Source: Xenoacremonium recifei (lineage: Eukaryota; Ascomycota; Sordariomycetes; Hypocreales; Nectriaceae). Taken from it: a stretch of DNA of 64,000 nt. The notes beneath the pieces are model-generated. The model searched no databases and was not told where the DNA came from. It saw only the letters and a list, made by a program, of their open reading frames with translations. The stretch spans positions 1-64,000 of the forward strand of contig WOFQ01000061.1 in NCBI GenBank assembly GCA_012184525.1, read 5' to 3'. This document shows positions 12,067 to 22,660 of this stretch, one piece after another (the stretch's first letter is position 1; each line of letters begins with the position of its first letter). The position numbers were made by a program, and so were the translations under genes.

Positions 12067-12744
12067 GATAAACCCGCTAAGATTATATACAAAAAAGAAA
12101 AGGAAAAAAAAACTTGAATACTCATGTTCCAACCCGTAGCTAACAACTTTGCTCTTCAGGACCAAGGACTCTGTCCAAGAACATAGGGGGTTGCCTCAAG
12201 AAGCGCCGCCAGTCAGCGCAGCCCTTGTTCAGAGTTATGCCGAAGGTCCTTTGTGGGGGGAATCGCCCAGCCTTTAATAACCTACATCCTGGTTTATAAG
12301 ATATATCGATGTAAATGGCAGGCTCTGATCTACGGTTAACCCCAATATTTGCTGATCACCGCTGTGGTGGGCCGGCAAAAGTGACAATGCAACTCTGGTT
12401 TTGCACTCAAACTTACCCTACATACTTCCTCCAATTTCACTAAAAAGCAATAAAGAAAAGCATGATTGGATTTTAAATAGATTAAAGAGGAAACTTTTGT
12501 TTTATTTTTATTTTTATTATTATTAATCATATTTCTCTAAAAAATTATTTAAATTGGATTTAAAATATGGCCTTCAATTCATGAAGTCCAAATCGTCCCC
12601 TTTTTATCCATTCAGTAGTAACAGGAGAGAACAACAATAGTACAAGGTTATCTCTCGACCTTCACCCTTACACGTGCCATGCATAAAAGTACTTTATGAG
12701 AAGGATATCTATATCATAATATTCTGAAATATTCTCATATACAA
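12067..12744. other. AT-rich intergenic region
   Basis: This is 678 bp between two convergent genes. The part at 12460-12570 is almost pure A/T with runs of TTTTTA and ATT. No coding potential or recognisable repeat family is seen. A decayed, RIP-mutated element is possible but cannot be shown. Confidence 0.4.
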
Positions 12745-14236
12745 TCAGAGCTTCGCTGTGAAATCCAACCCCTCTCTCACCCCAACCTGCGCCAACACCT
12801 TCTCCCTCATCTCCTCCTCCGATACATCACACAACTCCTCAAACTTCCTCGGCACCTCCTCCAAACTCTTCGCCCGAATCGTCACTGCACTCGACACCAT
12901 ACTCGCCGGATCCCTCACTACATCGCGAATAAACCCCGACCAGCCCTCAAAGCAGCGCACCGACTCCGCAATCTTGGGCATCACCAGCGCGAAGCAATGC
13001 GCCATAGCCTCGTACTCCTCAAACCGCACTGCCACGCCGTCGGCCTTGAGTTTTGAGACCAGGAACTTGTCCTCGTACGCGAGGATCTCCCAGCCTGTGC
13101 AGAGCCATATAGGCGGCGAATCGGCCCAGCTGGGATTCATTGTTAGTGAGGCGAGCGGATGTGCGGCCAGCGCGTCGTCGACGTAGAGGCGGCGACGAGG
13201 AGGTAGTGCTGGCCAGGCATCGCAGGGCGGTTTGGGTGCGTTCTCAATAAGTTCAAGTTTGGGGAGGTAGTCGAAGGGCGTGGGTGTTTTGACGGACCAC
13301 TGAGGGGAGCTTTGTGTGATGTCTAGCCAGGGAGAGCTCACGGCGACACCAGCGGGCAGCGGTACTTGGCGATGCTCACCATGCCATAGGATCTTGGTGT
13401 TTTCACGGCGGAAGAAGTGTATGAGTTGAAGCAAGGCGAGGGAGAGATTGCCACCAGCACTACCATGATTGTCAATTGGGGCCTAAAGCACAAAAGGGGC
13501 AAACATACCTGTCTCCTGCGATCACAATATGCTCGGGCTTCACAGGCTCATGGTACGCATCCGGCGGCGGATATAAAAGCGTGAGATACGACAACAGCGC
13601 ATCGAGCAGCGCTGAGGGAAAAGGATGCTGCGGCGCGAGACGGTACCGCACTGAATAGCAGCGTCCGCCCGTGAGCTTGGCAAGACGCTTCGTGGCCGGA
13701 CGATGCGACGCCGGATCAAGGAGGTAGAAAGCGCCGCCGTGGAAGTACAGAACAGTCGTCGGCTCTGTGCACTCGGCCATCAAGGCCTCGTACCGCTCCC
13801 GCTCCGAGATGTCGGGCAGCGGCGCATCCTGCGCGACACCGGCGCGATACCCCGTCCACTCGGCCTCGACCGGCACAACATCTGGGATTCGAAAAGTCTT
13901 TGGCAGGGGGCCATCGGCGAGGGCCCCAACAGCGTGCAGCAGAGCGTGTTGGATGTCCAGCTCCGGAGGCGCGGGCGCGGCGTAGTTGGCGATCCAGATG
14001 CGGCCCTTGACTCCGGGATCGCGGGTGCTGAGCTTCTGCACGGCGGAGACGGATTGCGGGCGCGAGGGCACGAGGATTGCGCGTATGCAGGTGACGATGA
14101 GGGAGGTTCGTAGGGAGACGTAGTGGGAAGTCTGGGAGAGGCGGAGGAGGTGGAGGATGGTGGTGCGGGCGATGAGAGGGAGGAGAGGGAGGACGGTGAG
14201 GAGAGTCCGGCGCGTGTCGCCGTTCATGATGACCAT
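12745..14236 (-). CDS. Alpha/beta-hydrolase fold-3 esterase/lipase, probably membrane-anchored
   Basis: Two exons, 14236-13509 and 13459-12745, joined by a 49-nt intron that splits the nucleophile codon, give 480 residues. The oxyanion motif is YFHGGAF (HGG at 166-168). The nucleophile elbow restored by splicing is GDSAGG (241-246, Ser243). A GWEIL...ED segment supplies the acid region and MAHCF the His. The family is alpha/beta-hydrolase_3 (HSL-like, PF07859), which hydrolyses short-chain or secondary-metabolite esters. A hydrophobic stretch at residues 11-33 is a signal anchor rather than a cleaved peptide. Translation could start at Met1 or Met4. The substrate is unknown. Confidence 0.9.
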
Positions 14237-14935
14237 GATATGAGAGGAGAGATGAAGATATGATGAGAGTAGGGCTAAGAGCTATGGGTTGAGAAGACAG
14301 GAGAAGGAAGGTATTGAGGATTGCGCATAGGTTTTAAGAGAATTAATGATTCAAGAGTTGAGTCTTAGAAATGCGACGGCTCAAAGATATACGAAATGAA
14401 ACAAACTATGTGAATCAGACAATGAATATCGACAAGGGAGGCAGCCGTTTGCAGACCCCGCCCGGGACGAACCCTTGGTTAAAAGACAAGCGGAAAGAAT
14501 AACCAGCATCATGACTTTTGAATCTCAGACGGCGAACCGGCGTCTCCAACCCCCGAGCCTCGGCACTGCGCCCGTCCATCTATAGCGTCACTGATCTGCC
14601 TCCAGCGGCGCGCGGCCGATTGTCGGGTCCGATGGGGGGCTTGGGCTTGGGGCTGCGGGATCTATGAAGTATAAGAGCGTAGTTCCCGCAATCATTTCCG
14701 CCTTGGGATGTCGCCGGATGGGTGGCTGTCGCCGGTATTGGATATTGGCGCTGGGATGTGAAATAGATTGTAGCATTGCGTGGCACCCTACTTGCGCCGC
14801 CTACGATTATAGATACAAGCCGCGGTGGAAAGACTGCCGATACCAACCCAACCCAACCCAACCCCTTCCGGCCCTCCTTTATGCCGTGCGCGCACCCGGG
14901 GATTATACAGATTGAACACTAGCGAGCCGTTCTCT
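14237..14935. other. Intergenic region with a (CCCAA)n run
   Basis: This is 699 bp holding the esterase promoter and the PEX14 3' flank. The only structure noticed is a short tandem CCCAA tract at 14843-14865. No gene is supported here. Confidence 0.5.
14843..14865. repeat. Short CCCAA tandem repeat
   Basis: Four copies of the pentamer CCCAA follow each other, flanked by CCTTCC-rich sequence. This is a simple sequence repeat, too short and of the wrong unit to be fungal telomeric TTAGGG. Confidence 0.7.
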
Positions 14936-16128
14936 CTACGAGCTGCTGCTGCTGGTCTCCGCCTCCTTCTTCTCCTCCGTGGGCGTCGACGAGGAGCCGC
15001 TGTTCTGGTTCGCCATGGCCATCTGCCACGCCGGGATCGACGCCTTGCCCCCTGCGCTGGTCAAGCCGCTGCGTCCAAAGCTGCTCGTGGCCGCGGGCTT
15101 GGGTGTGGGTGTCTCAGTCGGAGTTGAGGCGCTCGTGTCACCACCCTTGTCAGCACCGTTCGTCGTGGGCTTCGTCGTCGTCGTGGTCGTGGTCGGAACG
15201 GTTCCGCTGGGTTGACGGAGGTAGTTAGCAGGGGATGACGATGGCGTAGATGACACACGCTGCGAAACGAGCGTCTTGAGGCTGGACAGTTCGGTGTTGA
15301 TCTCGCGCAGGCGGTTGTCGGTGAGCTGCTTCTGGTTCTCGAGGGCCTTGGGGATGGCGTCCTTGAGGGCCTGGACTTCGTCGCGGATGCGCTGGGCGTC
15401 GTCTTCGCGGCGGCGGTTAGCGGCCTTGAGGTCTGCCATGACCGAGTCGAGTTCTGAGATTGCGGTGTCGAGTTTCTCTGTGCGCTCGTGCTCGGCCGTC
15501 TTGAGGGCTTCTGTGTCCTCGGCCAGTTTCTCAACGAGCGCAAACGCTCGGTCGAACTGCTCCTCAATCGACTTCTTGTCCTGCTCCAGCTTTTCCGGCG
15601 TAGGAGGAGCGACCAAGGGATACACGTAGCGCTGCGAGCATGTTAGACAAGGCGTCGTACTGCATATTATAAACCCGTCCCTACCTTTCCGAGAGAGTAT
15701 AGTCCGTAGCCTACACCGCCCACCACCGTCGCCATGATGAACCAGTCCCTCCAGTCCCTCCTCGGGGGAGGTGGTGGCGGCTGCCATGCATGAGGAGGGT
15801 ATGGCTGGTAGTATTGCTGGGGAGGTTGAGAGGGTGCTGGCGGGTAGGGAGCGTTGGCTGGTGGCGGCGCATTCCCACCAGCGCGAGCCATAGCGGCGTC
15901 AATCTCCTCTTGGGTCAGGTTCTTGGTTCGGAGGAAGGATATGCGGTTCTCGACGGATGAAGAGGCGACGCTGGGGTCTTGGAGGACTATTGCGGGTTAG
16001 CAACCGATCGCGATCGTTGAATCTGGGGAAAACCGACATTGCGCCTGTGTCGAGTCAGTACATCAGCATCTCTGGATTGCATGGGGATGACGAACCGCTG
16101 AGGCGACGAGGTCCTCTCGAATCGCCAT
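14936..16128 (-). CDS. PEX14: Peroxin 14, docking component of the peroxisomal import machinery
   Basis: Four exons on the minus strand, 16128-16096, 16044-16038 (7 nt), 15986-15685 and 15631-14936, give 345 residues. The start MAIREDLVASA is the family N-terminus. The 7-nt exon supplies Ala-Gln plus one base and leads into FLQDPSV; the frame cannot be kept without it. The conserved N-terminal helical domain that binds WxxxF/Y motifs of PEX5 ends with KNLTQEEIDAAMARA. A Pro-rich stretch, a hydrophobic membrane segment (IMATVVGGVGYGLYSL), a long coiled coil and a Ser/Thr-rich tail follow, the usual PEX14 order. It forms the docking site for cargo-loaded PEX5 and PEX7 with PEX13 at the peroxisomal membrane. 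The upstream frame is open to 16410, but that extension is not family-like. NDC80 is divergent 481 bp away. Confidence 0.93.
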
Positions 16129-16609
16129 GACTGCTGGCTGTGTGCGAGATCCTACCACATAACCAGCGAAAGCAGGAGCAGTGAAGAGTTTGAGAGGCGC
16201 CGACGATGACGATGCATGTGCTTCCGGCGTGGGAGCGTGGAGTTCGGGAAATGGCTGGGCGGCCGGTCTGGGCCGAGGCTGGATGGCCTCCACTTTGAGA
16301 TGCTGGGGTTCGATGTCTGGGGCGGAGTCACGTGCTCTCGTGGACTCGTTGAAGACAAGTTTGACAAGGACAAGAGCCCCCACTCTTAATGCGACTGGGG
16401 CACGGGCCAATCACGTCGCATACAGCTGGTTTGTTTACTTTCTTGCCGAGCAACAACACAACCCAGCGCCAAATATCTGCTCCTGTTACATCCTGCAACC
16501 CACTTTGGACAAGATCTGAATTGCTTCACACCGCTCTGCCGCCTCGCCTACTTTTATCTCGCCCGGCGCATTTGAACTTTCGCAGTCGCAACCCTCACAC
16601 GGTTTTATC
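16129..16609. promoter_or_regulatory. Divergent PEX14/NDC80 promoter region
   Basis: A 481-bp spacer separates the two start codons and must carry both promoters and 5' leaders. It is GC-rich on the PEX14 side. No TATA box or palindrome stood out. Confidence 0.5.
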
Positions 16610-18920
16610 ATGTCCCAAGACACGGGCTTGTGGAGTGTCCGCAGACCCAGGGAGGTACGTGACTGCGACACCATCGCGAGCTTTGCGCAACGCTCAAGCG
16701 GGGGAACTCATGCTTACTGACATTCTGCGCAGACTCTCGGAGGCATCAGCTCCAACAGCGCCATCCCTCAGCCGGGATCAACAATGAAGCGCTCCAACTC
16801 TAGCAGCCAGAACTACCCGGGCAGCCATGTCCGCTCCATGTCGGGATCTAGGCAATCCCTAGCCATGTCGCGCCCAAGCCAGCCGCTCTTCACACGATCG
16901 TCTTCTGGCACGAACCTCGCCGACCTGGGCCTCTCCTCCGTCAAGCGCTCGTCCTTCCAGCAACCCAAGACTTCGTACACGCCCGCTGGCGCGCGAGCCT
17001 CGACCGATGGCGACCGGCGCAGCAGCGTGTATCGACCGCGACAGTCCGTTGGCGGCCCCATCAGCCACCAGAGCTTCTTCCAGCAAACTCCTCAGGCTGC
17101 AGGCGTCCCGCGAGATCCTCGACCTCTCAAGGACCGAGCCTTTCAGGCGCGCATTGGCCAGGAGATCCTCGATTACATGGTGCAGAACAACTTCGAGATG
17201 GAAATGAAGCATGTGCTGTCACAGAACGTGATGAAGTCGCCAACGCAAAAGGACTTCAACTACATGTTTCAATGGATCTACCACCGTATCGACCCCAGCC
17301 ACCGCTTCCAGAAGAACATCGACCAAGAAGTGCCACCTTTGCTGAAGCAGATGCGTTACCCCTTCGAGCGCAGCATCACCAAAAGTCACATCTCCGCTGT
17401 CGGTGGACAGAGTTGGAGCACATTCCTCGGCTTGCTACACTGGATGATGCAGCTGGCGCAGATGCTTGACGGGTACTCTAATAGCCAATATGATGACGCT
17501 TGTATGGAGAGCGGAATCGATGTCAGCGGAGACCGCATCATCTTCGATTTTCTCAGCAGCGCCTACCGAGACTGGCTTGCTATGGATGAGGACATGGGCG
17601 ATGAGGATGCGGAACGAGTACTGGCACCTCACGTTCAGGCTATGGCGAGCGCTTTCGAGAAGTCCAACGCCAAGTACATCTCTGAACTGGAGATGCTCGA
17701 GGCCGAGAACGCGCGTTTGCTCAAGGAGATTGAGGACCTCGAGAAGTCGACACCTGACCCTGCTGTTCTAGACAATCACTTCAAGATCATGGAGGAGGAT
17801 AAGACCAAGTTCGAAGAGTACAACACCCTCGCCATGCAAAGATCAGACAAGTACGAGAGCAGGGCACAAGTTCTCCAAGAAGAGTTGGACAAGCTTATGG
17901 AGGAACTAAAGGAGGCGGAGGAGGAGCGTCGCAGTCTGCAAAAGGCCGTTGACGCTCAAGGCATCAGCATGCAGGATATCGACCGCATGACGTCTGAGCG
18001 AGAACGCCTCCAGAAGGGTATTGAGACGGCAAGCCAACGCCTGGATGAAGTAAAAAAGAAGGTCACAGAAAAGGAAATTGAGGCGAGCAAGAAGCTGGAT
18101 GAGCTTGAACGCATGGTGGATAGGTACAACACATTGGCCTACCAGATTGCGCTCATCCCCTCTACAGCAGCCAACGCCAAAGGTAGGGAGTTTGAGCTCC
18201 AGGTCATTGTCAGCGACAGCTCCGACTTCACCTCATCCAACTTCAAGACTTCAACCAGCGGGCCATCGACAGAACGGCTGCTGGTGGACGCTACGACCGG
18301 ATACCAGCCCGGCCACGTGCTCAACCTAGACCTCCGCGGCAAGATCCGCAGCAGTTTCCTCGCCCTGCGCAAGGAAATTTCTGAGCGGCGGAGCGCTGCC
18401 ATGGAGGACATGATGAAGGATCACGATCTGCTCGATGGTATCAAGGAGGCCATTGAGGACAAGCGCAGCGAGGTCGAGGCTCTAAACCACCGCGTGCGTG
18501 CGGCGGAAGAGGAGTACGAGAAGACCAAGGAGGTAACGACGGCACAGAAGCTCGCGTCGGACGCCCAGATTGAAAAGATGGAGAAGGAGTTGTCTCGCAT
18601 GCGCGCCGGACTATCGGAGTCGGTGCAATTGCTGGAGCAACGCGACATCAACACCACCATTGAGTGAGTTTTCCAGAGTCTGTTCTCTCAAAATAGTCAC
18701 TAACAAGACATCTAGATACGAACAACTTGTTCTGCGAGCCAACGCCCTGCGAGAAGAGCTGCATACGGAAATTGACCGCATGCTCAACGATGTTATCAAG
18801 TTCAAGATCCACATCCAGAAGAGCCTAGACGACTACGAGGGTTTCGTGACGGGCGAGCTTGAGAAGGAGCTGGGCAGCGACGAGATGATGCGCGACGACA
18901 CGCGGCCGATGGATCTGTGA
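16610..18920 (+). CDS. NDC80: Kinetochore protein Ndc80
   Basis: Three exons, 16610-16654, 16733-18663 and 18716-18920, encode 726 residues. The first exon encodes only 15 residues (MSQDTGLWSVRRPRE). It joins in frame to TLGGISSNS, and intron 1 has a clear TACTGAC branch site. An ATG at 16784 would give a 694-residue protein without it, which I consider less likely. A basic Ser-rich N-tail (microtubule binding and Aurora B target in the family) precedes a calponin-homology domain beginning about RPLKDRAFQARIGQEILDYM and including QKDFNYMFQWIYHRIDP. Long coiled coils fill the rest. Ndc80 forms the outer-kinetochore NDC80 complex with Nuf2, Spc24 and Spc25 and attaches microtubules. The length is close to that of yeast and fungal orthologues. 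Confidence 0.95.
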
Positions 18921-20044
18921 GGCTTTGTGTCTTGTGTATGCATGGAACGGCGTTTTCGGGGCTCAGCAGTTGTGTGTGTTTGGACGTGATACCAGTTGAG
19001 GTCTGCTTGCTTGTTTGCGGTTCATGATGGATAATGAAATGATCTGTATACCTGGGGTGGGGTTGGTGGTGCTTGTTGATTTAGCCATGAATGATGAGTT
19101 GTTTGATACACTGAAGGTCCAGTGTCGAGTCTCAAATGTCTGCGTCTCTCGTTTAGTAGTTGCATGGATCGATGCGGGCTGACGGGCGTGGATGTTGACG
19201 TGGTTTGATGTAATAATTGGGAGGCAAGGATATATATAGATAGCCTCGCGTTTAGTTGCCGAAACGGGGCAACGCTGTGGTCAACTCTAAAACCGAGAAG
19301 CCATGGCCTGGTCTCGAGTTTACTGCGTGCTTATTATGCCCAGACTCAAAACCAGTACCTCCACCGCTAGGCAACATCATGACAACTACCGAGACTAGTC
19401 GTAACTGATCGCCTATATAGCCTCGAAAAGCGACACTGCTCGGACTCGGATTCGTGGCAACCTCCCGGCCCCGCTAAACCCGATGGCCCTGGCCATGTCC
19501 GGAACGGCCGGAAGACTCGGAGGTCGGGGCTCGGGGCGGCATTGGACCGTATGGATTTCGTGGGAGGGAAGCTCTAGGCTCTACAGTAGACTTCTGCGGG
19601 TTGCTGTAGTGAGGTGAGTCCGCTAATGAGGGCTGCTTATTAGCGGCGATCATGGGAGGGACCTTTGCGCTTTGCCTGGGTTCGTATCTCCGCGAGCGCA
19701 GCATTGGCATTGGCGAGGTTGTCGTCGTCACCAGTGTTAGTTGCTGACGGGCAGAGGTCGAGTCAGCAAACTCCGCATCCGCTGCCATTCCGCTGGGGGA
19801 AACTGCCGGAGTCGATATTGCAACCTTGACCTCCAATCCCATTCCAGCGCCGGCCCATCACACGTGGTAGGGCTGACGGACTCCTCTCCCGATCCTTCCC
19901 TCCATCTCCATCGCAATAAAGACAGCTCCCGCCGCCGCCGCCCGTCCATCCCTGCTCTCCCTTCCTTTCTCTCTCATGCGGCCGCGCCTCTCCCGTCCGC
20001 TGCCTGCTTCACACCTCTGGCATCGCCCTCTCGCAACTGCAGCA
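18921..20044. other. Intergenic region
   Basis: This is 1.12 kb between NDC80 and the NAPE-PLD-like gene on the same strand. A 122-codon open frame on the minus strand (19842-19474) and overlapping frames on the plus strand are Ser/Pro/Arg-rich and show no domain. I treat them as chance frames in GC-rich leader DNA. Confidence 0.5.
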
Positions 20045-21290
20045 ATGGCTTCTGAATCATCTGTCGTGGCCAAGATCCCCGGCCGGAGCACCATCCCCGA
20101 GGACGCCGCCACGAACCCGCACCACAAGCTTAAGGGCGGCGCTGTCGTGGGCTTCAAGAACCCGTACCCGTCGTGGCATCAGGATGTTGGACTGGGGACC
20201 ATCTTCCGCCGGGTTGTCTGGTGAGTGGCAGCTCTGCGGACGCAAAAACAAAACACCACGACTCACAAGACATACACACAGGCCCAGCATCACCGGCGAC
20301 CTCAAGCGCCCCGACACCACGCCGCCCACCGTCCCCGTCGTCCAGCCTACCTGGCTGCCCTCGCGCTTTGCCTCGCCCAAGATCCGCGCCACCTGGCTTG
20401 GCCACGCCTGTTACTACGTCGAATTCCCGTCGGGCCTGCGCGTGCTGTTCGACCCGGTCTTCGAGGACCGCTGCTCGCCCTTCTCGTTCCTGGGCCCGAA
20501 GCGCTACACGCCTAAGCCCTGCGACATCAAGGACATCCCTGTGGTGGACGCCGTGGTCATCTCGCACAGCCATTATGATCATCTGTCGCACGGCTCGGTG
20601 CTTGAGGTCCAGCAGCACCACCCGGAGGCACAATTCTTCGTCGGACTGGGACTCGAGAAGTGGTTCCGCAAGAGCGGCATCAAGCATGTCACGGAGCTGG
20701 ACTGGTGGGAGGATGCGGACTTGACGGTGACGGTCAAGGATCCAGCCGCGAGCACCAACCCCGACAAGCCCAAGATGCGCGACATCACGGCGCGCCTCAG
20801 CTGTCTGCCCTGCCAGCACACGTCAGCGCGCTCGCCCTTCGATCGCGATACTACGCTCTGGTGCAGCTGGGCGGTGCGTTCGGGCGACAAGAGCGTGTGG
20901 TTCGGCGGCGACACGGGCTATCGCGGCGTGCCCTACCTGCCTATCGGCGAGGACGACTACGGCCCCAAGTACGAGAACCTGCCTCGTTGCCCGCAGTTCA
21001 AGCAGATTGGCGAGCTGCGCGGGCCGTTCGACCTGGGCCTCATCCCCATCGGCGCGTACTACCCGCGCGTGGCCTTCTCGTCGATGCACGCCAATCCCTA
21101 CGACTCGGTCGAGATCTTCACAGACACCAAATGCAAGCGCGCGATGGGCATCCATTGGGGCACGTGGGCGTTGACCATGGAGGAGGTGCTGGAGCCGCCG
21201 CGCATGCTGAAGGAGGCGTTGCGTAGGAAGGGTGTGCCGGAGGAGGGTGTGTTTGATACGTGCGACATTGGCGCGAGTAGGGAGTTTTAG
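20045..21290 (+). CDS. N-acyl-phosphatidylethanolamine-hydrolysing phospholipase D-like metallo-beta-lactamase
   Basis: Two exons, 20045-20220 and 20282-21290, give 394 residues. The fold is metallo-beta-lactamase. The zinc-binding HxHxDH motif is HSHYDH (residues 154-159), preceded by a TWLGHACYYVEF strand. Further metal ligands lie in PCQHTSARSPFDRD and GGDTGYR (Asp) and in the late GIHWGTW segment (His). The order and spacing match the NAPE-PLD family (PF12706, about 390 residues), which releases N-acylethanolamines from membrane lipids through a binuclear zinc centre. No signal peptide is present, so a cytosolic or membrane-peripheral location is likely. The exon 1 start follows a short C/T-rich leader. 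Confidence 0.92.
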
Positions 21291-21821
21291 GAGAGGTGCT
21301 TTGAAAAGATGGGGAGGGAAGAGAACTGATATACGTATATATATACCCCTTAGACTGCCGATGGTGAGGGGGATTTGCATGGTTGAGGTTTGGTGTTTGG
21401 ATGTGGTTGTTGTATGAGTAGACTTATATTGGGGTGACACCACTGGGCGTGTGATACTACAGGATAATAACGGAAAATCATTGGATAATTGAACCTTGGC
21501 TGTTTCCAATTGGCTTCTCAGAATCCTCTATTTCGTCCTACTACACAGACACTGTCACCTACATAATGTGTTTGATGAGACTTCGGACACCTTCGTCCAC
21601 CAATTGAGCTCCACACCCAACTTCTGGCTACGGAGATTTATTCACTCGGCCAATCATCTCTTCTCGGACAGAAATCAAGCAGCGGATTGGGGTGGCCGCC
21701 GTTGCCTCCCTAGCCCTCGGTTACGAGCCTTGTCTGCCCTACGCGCCACACCAGTCCCCAAATCCAGGCAGCTTGAGCCACATCAGTGGATCAGGTGACG
21801 CATCGCACTCGCCACAGCCAG

Positions 21822-21829
21822 TATAAGAG
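21822..21829 (+). promoter_or_regulatory. Putative TATA box
   Basis: TATAAGAG lies about 80 bp before the ATG of the 70-residue gene and is followed by a C/T-rich stretch typical of strongly transcribed fungal promoters. Confidence 0.45.
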
Positions 21830-21906
21830 CTGACCTCTTTCGGAACAACTCGCTCAATTCCTGCATCCTCATTCACCAACAACCATCATTTGACTCAAAG
21901 AACAAA

Positions 21907-22119
21907 ATGGGTCTTCCGATCTTTGATGCTTCAAACAAGGACTCTGCCTCCTCCGAGGAGCAGAAGAACCAGGAGCAGCAGCAACAGCAGGCTACGGGAG
22001 CTGGCGCAAATACGGGAGCGGGAGTGACGCGACCGAAGACGGAGGAGGAGAAGGAGGCGGATCGGCTTTATGAGGAGGCTATGGAGGAAGAGTATGCGAA
22101 ACGGGAGGGAGGATGCTGA
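21907..22119 (+). CDS. Small hypothetical protein, 70 residues, Gln- and Glu-rich
   Basis: Intronless frame starting in a good context (AACAAAATGG) behind a TATA-like box. The protein is hydrophilic: a Ser/Glu segment, a stretch of QEQQQQQ, a Gly/Ala linker, then a charged helix (TEEEKEADRLYEEAMEEEYAKRE), ending in Gly-Gly-Cys. There is no signal peptide or membrane helix. The terminal Cys is not a CAAX box, and the N-terminal MGLPIF is a weak myristoylation context at best. The function is unknown. Strong codon regularity and promoter signals make it a probable real gene. Confidence 0.6.
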   Translation: MGLPIFDASNKDSASSEEQKNQEQQQQQATGAGANTGAGVTRPKTEEEKEADRLYEEAMEEEYAKREGGC

Positions 22120-22660
22120 GCTTGATTGCTGGTGGCTGTGTCGAAAGTTGCCTGAAATGTAACGTTATACATGATACTTCTGACGAGTACAGGATAAAGC
22201 AGAAAAGTCTTCCCTCAATTAAACATTGACTCTTGTGCACTAATTTTCAATTTCTTGTCTTGAATTATTTATGTGAGCATTTAATGCGAATAAAATAGAT
22301 ATTATATAACAACCTCCTCATAGAAGGCAGCAGTAGGACGTATCGGGAAAATGTCAATTTTGTGGTTACTTCCAGACCTCTAGCGGAGCTGTCTCTGAAC
22401 AGTTGAGCAAGCCACTATTAATGCATTAGCTGAGGTGTATTACGTGCTACAACAGGGGCGCAGCTGGACGTGTGTTGGGCGGTGTAATGTGGCTATGTTG
22501 GGCAGCAAATTTGCCTTGCATTCAGCCCCAACCTAATGATATCAGGTCACACACGTTTGCATTTCGAGGTCAGAATAAAGCAGTGTCTTTTTCCAAATGG
22601 CTGCCTCAAACTTTCCTCCTTCAAACAACCGCACGTTGAAGTCATTTCTCGATACAGAGA
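22120..22660. other. AT-rich intergenic region
   Basis: This is 541 bp, AT-rich between 22200 and 22330. No gene or repeat was recognised. Confidence 0.45.

Noticed and set aside
14843..14865. CCCAA repeat considered as a telomere-like or subtelomeric marker
   Set aside because: The unit is not TTAGGG/CCCTAA and the region lies between conserved housekeeping genes.
19474..19842. 122-codon open frame on the minus strand upstream of the NAPE-PLD-like gene
   Set aside because: Biased composition, no domain, and it lies antisense to a probable promoter and leader.
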